Shown here: positions 17,472-25,244 of the stretch, in pieces
Layout of the letters: each line of letters begins with the position of its first letter
How positions within the stretch are numbered: the stretch's first letter is position 1
Assembly: GCA_910822395.1 (NCBI GenBank)
Contig: OU365335.1
Coordinates: 1,488,001-1,552,000 of the forward strand
Reading direction: 5' to 3'
Length of the DNA stretch: 64,000 nucleotides
From: Pseudoclavibacter triregionum
GTDB taxonomy: Bacteria; Actinomycetota; Actinomycetes; Actinomycetales; Microbacteriaceae
Program-made: the position numbers and the translations under genes
Notes under the pieces: generated by a model
What the model saw: the letters and a program-made list of their open reading frames with translations, nothing else
The model's database searches: none
Told to the model about the DNA's origin: nothing

Positions 17472-19298
17472 ATGCCGTACTTGCCTGAGACCACGATCGC
17501 CGCGACCCTACGAGAAGTAGTGGGCGGTGATCTGGTACTCCCTGCAATTCAGCGAGAGTTCGTCTGGCGCCCGGAGCAGGTCGTCCGCCTGTTTGACTCA
17601 GTCATGCGCGGCTATCCGATCGGCAGCTTCTTGAGTTGGAAGGTGAGCCCCGAGACCGCCAAGCAGTTCAAGTTCTACGGCTTCCTGCGCAGGTACAGCG
17701 AGTTCGACAGTCGGCACAATCCGCAACTCGACTTGCCGCCGTCTCGCGACGTGATTGCTGTGCTCGACGGGCAGCAGCGCCTGACGTCCCTGAACATCGG
17801 TCTGCGTGGGTCATTCGCGTGGAAGCGGAAGTACACCCACTCACGCTTCCGCGAGAACTTCCCTGAGCGCACGCTATATCTCAATCTTGCTGGGAAGGCT
17901 CCAGAGAATGCTGCTGGGCTGGAGTATGACTTCCGGTGGCTCGAGGCTGGCCAGATTGATTCGATGGAGGAGGGCGAGCGCGCCTACTGGCTTTCGGTCC
18001 CCACCGTCTACGAGTCATCCACGATGAGAGAACTGTGGAGAGAACTTGGCAGGCGTGGCCTCGCGAATGAAGAATCGCCAGCTGACCTGGCGCAACTGCT
18101 CTGGGAGAGGGTTCATTCGCATAACTCCATTCAGTTCTTCCAAGAGACTGACCAAGACATCGAGCGCGTGTTGGACATCTTCATCCGAGTCAACTCTGGC
18201 GGCACCGTTCTCGCGTACAGCGATCTGCTGCTCAGCATCGCCACGGCCCAGTGGAAGGATCGCGACGCCCGCCAAGAGGTCCACGGCCTCGTGGACGAAC
18301 TGAACGCGGTCGGCGCAGGATTTTCGTTTTCCAAAGACCTGATTCTGAAGTCTGGACTGGTCCTATCGGGGATCCCCGATATTGGCTTCAAGGTCAAGAA
18401 CTTCACCACCGAGAACATGGCGAAGCTGGCGGACCAGTGGGACGAGATCGCTGCGTCGCTTCGCGTCGCCGTTGGCCTGTTCAGCGACTTCGGTCTGTCT
18501 GGGGCTACCCTGTCGGCCAACAGCGTGCTGATTCCCGTCGCTCTCTACCTCCATCACCGCCGCGCCACCCAGACCTACCGCGAGGACCCACGCATGGCAG
18601 ATGAGCGGGCGGCCATCAAGAACTGGGTCCTGAGGTCTCTCATCATCCCCGGCGTCTGGGGTTCGGGCCTCGATGTCCTGTTGCGTGCTATACGAGATGT
18701 GATCGAGCAGTCCGCTGCTCGCGGGTTTCCCGTCGCGGATCTTGAGCGCGTGATGGCCAGTCGCGGCAAGTCTCTCCGCGGCAATGACGAGGTCGTTGAC
18801 GGACTTCTCGACCTCCGATATGGGGACCCGAGGACTTTCCCGCTGCTGGCTCTGATGTTCGATCACGTGAACACGCGTAACCAGCACCACGTGGACCATG
18901 TGTATCCGACCGCCCAGCTAAAGCCCGGCGTACTTCGCGACGCCGGTGTTGGTCCAGATGAGCGAGCCTTGATCGTGGATCGGAAGGATCGCCTGCCGAA
19001 CCTCGAACTGCTCGAGGGGCTCGAGAACATCTCCAAGTCCGCGAAGTTTCCGGCAGAGTGGGTGGCGGAGGCCATGCCCGACGAATCTTCGCGGACCGCC
19101 TACATCAGGAGGAACCTTCTTCCGCCAACCCTCCCGGCCACGCTGGCGGACTTCGACGCGTTCTACCAAGCGCGACGTGATTTGTTGCGGGCTCGCCTGC
19201 GTGAGCTCCTCGGGGTGCGGCGGGACGAGGAAGTGAACGCGAAGGAGGGCAGTTTGCCCGCGCTTGATGAAGCCATGGAGGCTGAGGTTCGTCTTTGA
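17472..19298 (+). CDS. DUF262 / HNH (GmrSD-like) restriction-type protein
   Basis: 608 aa. The N-terminal DUF262 domain has LVLPAIQREFVWRPEQVVRLFDS (about 21-43) and the invariant DGQQRLTSL (99-107), a ParB/Srx-like nucleotide-binding fold. The C-terminal part has an HNH-type core, HHVDHVYPTAQL (about 472-483), followed by NLELLEGLENISKS. This architecture belongs to type IV restriction enzymes of the GmrSD class, which attack modified phage DNA, and to related anti-phage proteins. GGAGG precedes ATG 17472. Third-position GC is visibly lower than in ychF or arsR, so it was probably acquired horizontally, together with fitAB. Confidence 0.85.
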   Translation: MPYLPETTIAATLREVVGGDLVLPAIQREFVWRPEQVVRLFDSVMRGYPIGSFLSWKVSPETAKQFKFYGFLRRYSEFDSRHNPQLDLPPSRDVIAVLDGQQRLTSLNIGLRGSFAWKRKYTHSRFRENFPERTLYLNLAGKAPENAAGLEYDFRWLEAGQIDSMEEGERAYWLSVPTVYESSTMRELWRELGRRGLANEESPADLAQLLWERVHSHNSIQFFQETDQDIERVLDIFIRVNSGGTVLAYSDLLLSIATAQWKDRDARQEVHGLVDELNAVGAGFSFSKDLILKSGLVLSGIPDIGFKVKNFTTENMAKLADQWDEIAASLRVAVGLFSDFGLSGATLSANSVLIPVALYLHHRRATQTYREDPRMADERAAIKNWVLRSLIIPGVWGSGLDVLLRAIRDVIEQSAARGFPVADLERVMASRGKSLRGNDEVVDGLLDLRYGDPRTFPLLALMFDHVNTRNQHHVDHVYPTAQLKPGVLRDAGVGPDERALIVDRKDRLPNLELLEGLENISKSAKFPAEWVAEAMPDESSRTAYIRRNLLPPTLPATLADFDAFYQARRDLLRARLRELLGVRRDEEVNAKEGSLPALDEAMEAEVRL

Positions 19299-19439
19299 GC
19301 GGCGCTGACGCGTTGTCACGGCCTGGAGGAGCTTGAATGGTGGGGCGGGGTGCTTCACATCTGAGCCTCACGTTAGTCCTGTCCTGAACGTGGTCGAGTT
19401 CCGCTTCAACGTGTGATGTGAGCCGATCCTGCTCCGCGG

Positions 19440-19468
19440 GCCCCGTCGATCTTCGTGATCGGCGGGGC
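19440..19468 (+). terminator. Terminator-like hairpin after DUF262 gene
   Basis: GCCCCGTCGATC / GATCGGCGGGGC (one G-T pair) with loop TTCGT, followed by TTCGTTGGCTTGTT. Confidence 0.6.
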
Positions 19469-19509
19469 TTCGTTGGCTTGTTCTGGGCTATCCGCATCCA
19501 GCCATCTGC

Positions 19510-19527
19510 GCTATCATGGTTGATAGC
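19510..19527. promoter_or_regulatory. Operator of the fitAB pair
   Basis: A perfect inverted repeat, GCTATCA, 4 nt, TGATAGC, immediately before AAGGAGGTGG and the antitoxin ATG. FitA-type ribbon-helix-helix antitoxins bind such palindromes to repress their own operon. Confidence 0.65.
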
Positions 19528-19544
19528 AGAAGGAGGTGGCCCGG

Positions 19545-19778
19545 ATGTCATCCATCATCGTGCGCGGTCTCGATGACCATGTGAAGCAGCAGCTCGCATC
19601 GCAGGCGAAGGAGCACGGGCGGTCCATGGAGGCCGAGGTCCGCGACATCCTCACGAAGGCCGCTCGACGGCCGCACATCGGCATGGCTCTTCTGTCTGCG
19701 GCACGGGATGTCGATGGGATCGACGAGTTGCCGATTCCGACGCGCGAGGATGTCGCAAGGGCGGCGAACTTCGAATGA
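19545..19778 (+). CDS. fitA: FitA-type ribbon-helix-helix antitoxin
   Basis: 77 aa. The N-terminal RHH fold (MSSIIVRGLDDHVKQQLASQ, then GRSMEAEVRDILTKA) binds DNA, and the C-terminal tail would wrap the toxin. It is followed with ATGA overlap by a PIN-domain toxin. A strong Shine-Dalgarno (AAGGAGGTGG) and an 18-bp palindrome lie just upstream, so autoregulation is likely. Confidence 0.88.
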   Translation: MSSIIVRGLDDHVKQQLASQAKEHGRSMEAEVRDILTKAARRPHIGMALLSAARDVDGIDELPIPTREDVARAANFE

Positions 19779-20200
19779 TCGTCCTCGACACGAACGTCAT
19801 CTCGGAGATCTTTCGGCCCTCTCCGGAGCCTCGTGTCGTCGAGTGGCTCGTGTCGCTGACGGGCGACGTCGCGATCACTTCCATCACTCTCGCGGAGTTG
19901 CTTGCCGGTGTGCGCTGGCTCCCGAACGGCCAACGCAAAGACGAGCTGGCGCAGAGGATCGATGAAGCGGTAGCGCCGTATAGGGGGAGCCGGTCGGTGC
20001 TCGCCTTCGATGATGACGCGGCGCAGCGATACGCGGGGGTGCTCGTGTCTCGTGAAGCAGCAGGCGCGCCGGTCAGTACGGCCGACGCCCAGATTGCCGC
20101 GATCTGCCTGGCGCACGGGGCCACCTGCGCTACGCGCAATGTGAAGGACTTCCAGCACACCGGCGTCGAACTGGTGGACCCATGGAAGGTGGACGCGTGA
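19775..20200 (+). CDS. fitB: FitB/VapC-type PIN-domain ribonuclease toxin
   Basis: 141 aa. PIN-domain acidic residues: D5 (MIVLDTNVISE), E41 (TLAELLAGVRWLP) and D104 (STADAQIAAI), with a further Asn/Asp pair in ATRNVKDF. These bind Mg2+ or Mn2+ for RNA cleavage. The start ATG overlaps the antitoxin stop (ATGA), the usual coupling. It is a complete type II toxin-antitoxin pair. Confidence 0.9.
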   Translation: MIVLDTNVISEIFRPSPEPRVVEWLVSLTGDVAITSITLAELLAGVRWLPNGQRKDELAQRIDEAVAPYRGSRSVLAFDDDAAQRYAGVLVSREAAGAPVSTADAQIAAICLAHGATCATRNVKDFQHTGVELVDPWKVDA

Positions 20201-20351
20201 AGCATCATTTCGATCGAGGTCCTCGCGCACCAGGAACTCACTGAGGCCGATCTGGGTGAGGGCTTGGTAGTCGGTGATTGCAGATGGCTCCACCTGTCGG
20301 AACGCGGTCGAGTGGAGATTCAATCTGTAGCCGTTTGATCTGCGGTGAGCG

Positions 20352-20480
20352 CTATGCCGCCGACAGCCGGAGTCTTCGGCCGGCCCACTTCTCGATGAGC
20401 CAGCGGTCGTGGGTGGCGACGACGAGTGTCCCGTTCCACGCGGCGACGGCGAGGGCGAGTTGGGCCCTGCGTTGGTTGAG
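20352..20480 (-). pseudogene. C-terminal fragment of an ABC-F type ATPase
   Basis: In one minus-strand frame the sequence reads LNQRRAQLALAVAAWNG, then TLVVATHDRWLIEKWAG and a short Arg/Leu tail to TAG 20352. This is the Walker B-distal H-loop end of an ABC-F protein. Nothing else of that gene is present. Upstream it is fused out of frame to a methyltransferase fragment. Not related to a full-length neighbour except by family (the intact ABC-F gene is at 25245). Confidence 0.6.
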
Positions 20481-20489
20481 TGGCGTCCG

Positions 20490-20788
20490 AGAGGAGCATT
20501 CCGCAGTCGGGGGAGATCGTCGAGGTCCTCGAGCCGAGCCTCGACGTGGTGGATCCCGCGTCCCGTCAGGTGCGCGCTGACGCTCGGATCAGCATCGAAG
20601 GTCCGCACCTGCCCGCCGAGGTCGGCGAGGAACGTCGCCTCGCGTCCGATCCCGCATCCGAGCTCGACCGCGGTGCGCCCGGAGGCCGGGCCTGCGAGTT
20701 CGGCGGCCGTCTTCGCGAGCGGCCGGACCGCGCGAGCACGCTGCGCCGCGTTGTAGTCCGGCCAGCGGCTCGGGTCGATCTGCGTCAC
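20490..20788 (-). pseudogene. N-terminal fragment of a class I SAM methyltransferase
   Basis: Starts GTG 20788 (TQIDPSRWPDYNAAQRAR), with the SAM motif I AVELGCGIGREATFLADLGG and motif II FDADPSV. After about 95 residues (ARLEDLDDLP) the homology stops abruptly and the sequence becomes the ABC-F fragment in another frame. Typical members have about 200 aa. The junction is probably a deletion that fused two unrelated genes. Confidence 0.55.
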
Positions 20789-20912
20789 GGTGCGCCACCT
20801 CCTCCATGTCGGCCAAACGCAGGGACAGCCTGGCATCCGACCGCCCGCCGCGAAACCGTCGGCCGCAACATCGCATAACATCTGACTGACTGATCAGGTG
20901 AAAGGCGGGGTC

Positions 20913-21314
20913 ATGACCGGATCCGATGCCGTCCGCGAGGAGGGGCGCTGCGTCCACCCGGACCGCGTGGCGGCCGCGGCCGCGGGGATTCCCGAGCCGG
21001 CCGCGCTCGATGCGCTGAGCGGCGTCTTCCGGCTCCTCGGCGACCCGACCGGCGCTCGCCTGCTCTACGCGCTCCTCGCCGCCGGCGAGCTCTGCGTGCA
21101 CGACCTCGCCGCCGCGGCCGGTGCCGCCGAGTCGACCGTGAGCCAGGCGCTGCGGATGCTCAGGGCGTCCGGCGTCGTCGCAGGGCGGCGCGCGGGGCGG
21201 AACGTCTTCTACCGGCTCGCCGACGCGCACGTGCGGATGCTGCTCGAGGTGACGCGCGACCACGTCCTCCACGGCGACTCCCCGGCCGCGGCGGTCGATG
21301 AGGGTTCGCGATGA
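20913..21314 (+). CDS. ArsR/SmtB family metal sensor (zinc/cadmium type)
   Basis: 133-aa winged-helix repressor, first gene of a two-gene operon with a CDF exporter. The recognition helix is ESTVSQALRMLRASG. Two candidate metal sites are visible: an alpha-3N type (C13 in GRCVHPDR and C61 in ELCVHDLA) and a complete alpha-5 type with D104, H106, H117 and H120, the exact spacing of the CzrA/SmtB zinc site. Start at ATG 20913 with AAGGCGGGG upstream. Metal binding would release it from its promoter just upstream (20870-20900, which contains CTGACTGACTGATCAG). Confidence 0.9.
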   Translation: MTGSDAVREEGRCVHPDRVAAAAAGIPEPAALDALSGVFRLLGDPTGARLLYALLAAGELCVHDLAAAAGAAESTVSQALRMLRASGVVAGRRAGRNVFYRLADAHVRMLLEVTRDHVLHGDSPAAAVDEGSR

Positions 21315-22228
21315 GCCGCGATCACGGGCACGCCCACTCGCACCTCGCCTCGCCGAGCGCGGCCGGACGCCACCGCTGGCGGCTGCTCGTCGCCTTCGGC
21401 CTCGTCGCCGCGTTCTTCGTCGTCGAGCTCGTCGCCGGCCTGGCGTCCGGCTCGCTCTCGCTCGTGAGCGACGCGGGACACATGGCCGCCGACGTCGTCA
21501 CCCTCGGCGCCGCCCTCGTCGCGACCCGCCTCGCCGCCCGCCCCGACACGAGCGGCCGCCGCACCTTCGGCTTCTATCGGGCCGAGGTGTTCGCGTCCGG
21601 ACTCGCCGTGCTCATCATGCTCGGCGTCGCGGTCTCCATCGGCATCGAGGCCGTCGCCCGCGGCGGGAATCCGGAGGCCCCGGCAACCGGCATCATGCTC
21701 GCCGTCGGCATCCTCGGCCTCGTCATCAACCTCATCTGCCTGCTGCTCCTGCGCGCCGGCGCGAGCGAGAGCCTCAACGTCAAGGGCGCGTACCTCGAGG
21801 TCATCGCCGACTCGCTCGGGTCGGTCGGCGTCATCGCCGCCGCCGTCCTCGTCGCGACGACGGGATGGTCGTGGTGGGACGCGATCATCGCCCTCGCGAT
21901 CGCCGTCTTCGTCGCCGCCCGCGCCATCAGGCTCGGGCGGGAGGTGCTCGCGGTGCTCGGCCAGGAGGCTCCCGCGGGCGTCGAGCCTGTCGAGATCCTC
22001 GAGGCGCTCCACGAGGTGCCGGGCGTGACGGACGTGCACGACCTGCACGTCTGGCGGCTCACCTCGGGCATGGACGTCGCGACCGCGCACCTCGTCGTCG
22101 ACGGCGTCGACGCGCAGACGGCCCTCACCGCGGCCGCAGCGGTGCTCCGCGAGCGCTTCGGCATCGACCACGCCACCGTGCAGGTCGAGGCCGTCGGCGC
22201 CGGGGAGTGCCACGGCTCCGACTGGTAG
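21311..22228 (+). CDS. Cation diffusion facilitator, zinc/cadmium/cobalt exporter (CzcD-like)
   Basis: 305-aa inner-membrane antiporter expelling divalent metals in exchange for protons. A His-rich N terminus (SRDHGHAHSHL) precedes six predicted helices. Transport-site residues are H57 and D61 (SLVSDAGHMAAD) in helix 2 and the Asp of EVIADSLGSVG in helix 5. The cytoplasmic C-terminal domain has VHDLHVWRLTSG. Its ATG overlaps the arsR stop (ATGA), so sensor and pump are co-translated. Confidence 0.93.
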   Translation: MSRDHGHAHSHLASPSAAGRHRWRLLVAFGLVAAFFVVELVAGLASGSLSLVSDAGHMAADVVTLGAALVATRLAARPDTSGRRTFGFYRAEVFASGLAVLIMLGVAVSIGIEAVARGGNPEAPATGIMLAVGILGLVINLICLLLLRAGASESLNVKGAYLEVIADSLGSVGVIAAAVLVATTGWSWWDAIIALAIAVFVAARAIRLGREVLAVLGQEAPAGVEPVEILEALHEVPGVTDVHDLHVWRLTSGMDVATAHLVVDGVDAQTALTAAAAVLRERFGIDHATVQVEAVGAGECHGSDW

Positions 22229-22273
22229 GGGCCGGGGCTAGGCTCGAGCCACGCCGTCGCCAGGAGGTGCCGC

Positions 22274-23205
22274 ATGAGGATCGCGCTCGTGCTCGGATCC
22301 GGGGGCGCCCGCGGCTACGCCCACATCGGCGTCGTCCGCGAGCTCGAGTCGCGCGGCCACGAGATCGTCGCCGTGAGCGGATCGTCGATGGGCGCGCTCG
22401 TCGGCGGTCTCTACGTCGCCGAGGGCCTCGACGAGTTCGAGGGGTTCGCGCGCGAGCTCTCCCGCGCCGCCGTCCTGCGCTACGCAGACGTCGCGGTGAA
22501 CGAGCCCGGGCTCATCCGCGCCTCGAAGATCATGGGCGTGCTCGAGGACATGGTCGGCGAGGTGCGCATCGAGCAGCTCCGGATGCCGTTCACCGCGGTC
22601 GCCGCCGACCTCGAGCGCCGCCGCGAGGTGTGGATGAGGGAGGGCCTGCTCATCCCGGCGATCCGCGCCTCCATCGCGATCCCGACGATCTTCACGCCGG
22701 TCAGGCTCGATGGGCGCCTGCTCGTCGACGGCGGCGTGCTCAATCCGCTGCCGATCGAGCCGCTGCTCGACGTGCGGGCGGATCTCATCGTCGGCGTCTC
22801 GCTCTTCGGACGCTCGCGGCTCGAGGGCCGCAGCGCGCCGGACCACGCGGCGTCCGCCTCGGCGTCTGACCGTGCCCGGGGTCTGCCTCGGCTGCCGGAG
22901 AGCCTGCTCCAGAAGCTGCCGACGCTCACGGCGCCGGGCTGCCCGGCATCCCGGGCCTGCCGGGCCTCGCCGGCGGGGAGCGCGAGTCGGGGGAGACGCC
23001 GATGACCGTCGCCGAGATGCTCTCGACGGCGCTCGACGTCATGCAGGGCCAGATCGAGCTCGGCCGGACGTCGATGAACCGGCCCGATGTGGGCGTCAGC
23101 GTGCCGACGGACGTCTGCGAGGTCTACGACTTCCACGAGGCGAACCGCGTCATCGACGTGGGGCGCGAGCTCGCGGTGAAGGCGTTCGACGCGGCAGGGA
23201 TCTAG
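22274..23205 (+). pseudogene. Patatin-like phospholipase, single frameshift
   Basis: Patatin family lipid acyl hydrolase. The first part (ATG 22274, preceded by AGGAGGTGCCGC) has the oxyanion loop LGSGGARGYAHIG, nucleophile S38 in GSSMG, and the catalytic Asp in LVDGGVLNPLP. Around 22939-22941 one C seems to be missing (GGGCTGCCC): in the shifted frame the protein continues LPGIPGLPGLAGGERES, then TPMTVAEMLSTALDVMQGQ and ends at 23205, a normal C terminus for the family. If the base is a sequence error the gene is intact (about 310 aa). A Pro/Gly/Leu-rich linker replaces the usual surface loop. Confidence 0.8.
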
Positions 23206-23389
23206 GGCGGCGGGTGTTGGCGATGGTGTCGTCGGCCATGCTGAACGCTGAGGATTCGCTGGAGCCGTTCACACCCGCGATGCAGATCAGCGGCAAGCGG
23301 ACTGCGCACCGGCGGACTTCGATGCCGACCAGGTGGCATTGCTGGCGCGTTTCGCTTCTCTCGTGAGGGATCGCGACTCCTCGCGGGGT

Positions 23390-23623
23390 TCAGCGAGCAC
23401 GCACGGACTGCCACTGCTCCCAGGCGTGCTCGGGGTCGATGTCGTCATAGCCCCTGGCGGCAGCCATGGACTGGGCCTCGGCACGCGCCAACGCGATCGT
23501 CACCGCTTCATCGCGAATCGCGATCACCTCGGCTTCGGTGAGCGGACGCTCACGCTCGGTTTCAGCCGCTGTCAGCAGGGCCACGAGAGCAGGAATGAAG
23601 ACCAGGACCAGATCGTCGCTCAT
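23390..23623 (-). CDS. Small uncharacterised protein (MSDDLVLVFIPALVALL)
   Basis: 77 aa: an N-terminal hydrophobic helix (residues 3-18, possibly a membrane anchor), then a charged helical stretch (TEAEVIAIRDEAVTIALARAEA) and AWEQWQSVRAR at the end. GAGGAG lies 5 nt before the second of two adjacent ATGs. An open minus-strand frame upstream (23562-23793, containing AEDMLDSLSWSISQTLADAV) overlaps it and could be a partner gene, but support is weak. The function is unknown. Confidence 0.6.
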   Translation of the reverse strand: MSDDLVLVFIPALVALLTAAETERERPLTEAEVIAIRDEAVTIALARAEAQSMAAARGYDDIDPEHAWEQWQSVRAR

Positions 23624-23626
23624 CAT

Positions 23627-24334
23627 GTCTCCTCGTCGTCGGTTCACCTTCGTCCACGACGCGAACCGACGCGTCGGCGTCACGCTCCGCGACCGCATCG
23701 GCCAAGGTCTGGCTGATCGACCAGCTCAGCGAGTCGAGCATATCCTCGGCCCGCTGGCGAGCTCGATGCCGTCGCCGCCACCTCCGTCGCATTGACCGAC
23801 CGCGGGACCGGCTTCGACGCGCGGCCGCGGTCACGAGCGCAGCGCGGTTCGCCAGCATGTCGGCGGGTCAGCCGGCGACGTCATCGGCGCGGCGGAGACT
23901 GCGGCGCGGACCGCGGGCTGAACCTCTCCTGGGACGTCGCCGTCGGCTGCCACGCGGCGCCTCGGACGGGATTCGGTGGCGCTCCGGTTCCGAGGTCTCG
24001 CCGGCACAGCTCTCGGCGGCCCGCGGGCGTGATGGCCGGTCTCGCTCCGTCGAGGTCGGGCGCGCTCGCGGGTCGGCCGATCCTGCCGGCGAACCAGATC
24101 GTCGTCCACCTGAGCCGTCCTCGGCTCGGCCCATGACGGCCGCCTCCTCCCGAACGCTGCCGACAGCCGCTCTCGCGCCCGTCCTCCGCGGTGATGGCTC
24201 CCGCGGGAGCCTGCCGACGATCGACGCCCGTCCCGGACCAAGCCGAGCCCGGCGCGCTTGACTCTCCTCCCGCTGGATGGCGCACGGTGGTGGTGCCGGC
24301 ATCCGCCGGCGACACGGAGGAAGGAAGCGGGCCC
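23627..24334. other. 708-bp stretch with no recognisable gene
   Basis: Frames are open in several directions, as in any very GC-rich DNA, but none shows a family motif, and their translations are Arg/Pro/Ser-rich as expected of non-coding frames. The only hint of coding is the minus-strand frame near 23627-23793. It could be remains of lost genes between the patatin and MerR genes. The last 20 bases carry the ribosome site (GGAGGAAGGAAG) of the MerR gene. Confidence 0.5.
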
Positions 24335-25222
24335 ATGAACATCGGCCAGTTCTCGTACAGCACGGGCCTCAGCATCAAGACGCTGAGGTACTACGACAGC
24401 ATCGGGCTGCTGCCGGCGTCGGAGGTCGACGCCTCAAGCGGCTACCGCTCGTACCGGGCGGCGCAGCTGCAGGATGCCGCGCTGCTTCGCGTGCTGCGGG
24501 CGTCGGGGATGGGCACTCCCGCGATGCGACGGGCGCTCGAGCATCCCGAGGAGCTCGAGGCGCTCCTCGCGCAGCGCCGCGTCGAGCTCGCCGCGCAGCG
24601 GGAGCTCGAAGACTGGGCCCTCGACGAGGCGCCGTCGTGGCAGTCGCTCGACGTGAGCGGCGTCGAGACGCGCTCGTGCGAGGCGCAGCACTGGGTCGGT
24701 GTCGCCGTGCCGTTGGATCTGCGGCAGAGCGATGACGAGGACGCGGACGCCGCCTTCGAGGCGTCCTTCGAGTCGCTCGTCAACCGCTTCTGCAGCGAAC
24801 TCGCGGCGCGGAAGCTGCTCGATGGCCCGGGCGGGGCCCCGTTCTGGATGGAGTACCGTTCGGATGCGGCGCGCCCGAGCCGCATCTGCGTGGCCTACTG
24901 CCTCGGCGTCGCGGAGCCGGCCCGGCCGGACTTCCAGGTCGACGGCGGGCAGGTGGAGGCGGGCACTCTGCCCCAGCGCACCGAGGCGTTCGTGCGGGCG
25001 TCGATGTCGAGCTATGTCGATGCCGGCGCCGTCGCCGGCGCCGCGGAAGGGGCTTCGAGCCCGGCGGAGCGGCTTCCGGGCGGCGCGCTGCCGCCGCGGG
25101 AGGGCGTCGCCCTCGCGAAGGTCGCCGAGGACGCCGGGGCCGACGACTCGGTCGTGCGCCAGCGGACGCTCGAGCTCGAGGGCGAGCCCGTGCTCGAGTG
25201 GAGCGTGACGCTCTCGAACTGA
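24335..25222 (+). CDS. MerR-family regulator with GyrI-like effector-binding domain
   Basis: 295 aa. The winged-helix N terminus MNIGQFSYSTGLSIKTLRYY and DSIGLLPASEVDASSGYRSY (1-40) is classic MerR. A dimerisation helix follows (about 75-105), then an extended domain (about 110-295) with the layout of GyrI/BmrR C-terminal drug-binding domains. Such regulators bind lipophilic cations or other small molecules and unwind a long-spacer promoter. No adjacent efflux gene is present, though the minus-strand ABC-F gene converges with it 22 nt away. The effector is unknown. Confidence 0.82.
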   Translation: MNIGQFSYSTGLSIKTLRYYDSIGLLPASEVDASSGYRSYRAAQLQDAALLRVLRASGMGTPAMRRALEHPEELEALLAQRRVELAAQRELEDWALDEAPSWQSLDVSGVETRSCEAQHWVGVAVPLDLRQSDDEDADAAFEASFESLVNRFCSELAARKLLDGPGGAPFWMEYRSDAARPSRICVAYCLGVAEPARPDFQVDGGQVEAGTLPQRTEAFVRASMSSYVDAGAVAGAAEGASSPAERLPGGALPPREGVALAKVAEDAGADDSVVRQRTLELEGEPVLEWSVTLSN

Positions 25223-25244
25223 GGCGCACGGGCGAGGCTGCCCC

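Noticed and set aside
20201-20351. Coding sequence on the minus strand between fitB and the ABC-F fragment (AITDYQALTQIGLSEFLV)
   Set aside because: The frame is open but short, lacks a start with ribosome site and matches no family I know; I leave it as unassigned debris.
23562-23793. Separate minus-strand gene upstream of the 77-aa protein
   Set aside because: It overlaps that gene by about 60 nt, ends in an Arg/Pro-rich run and shows no motif; support is too weak for a feature of its own.
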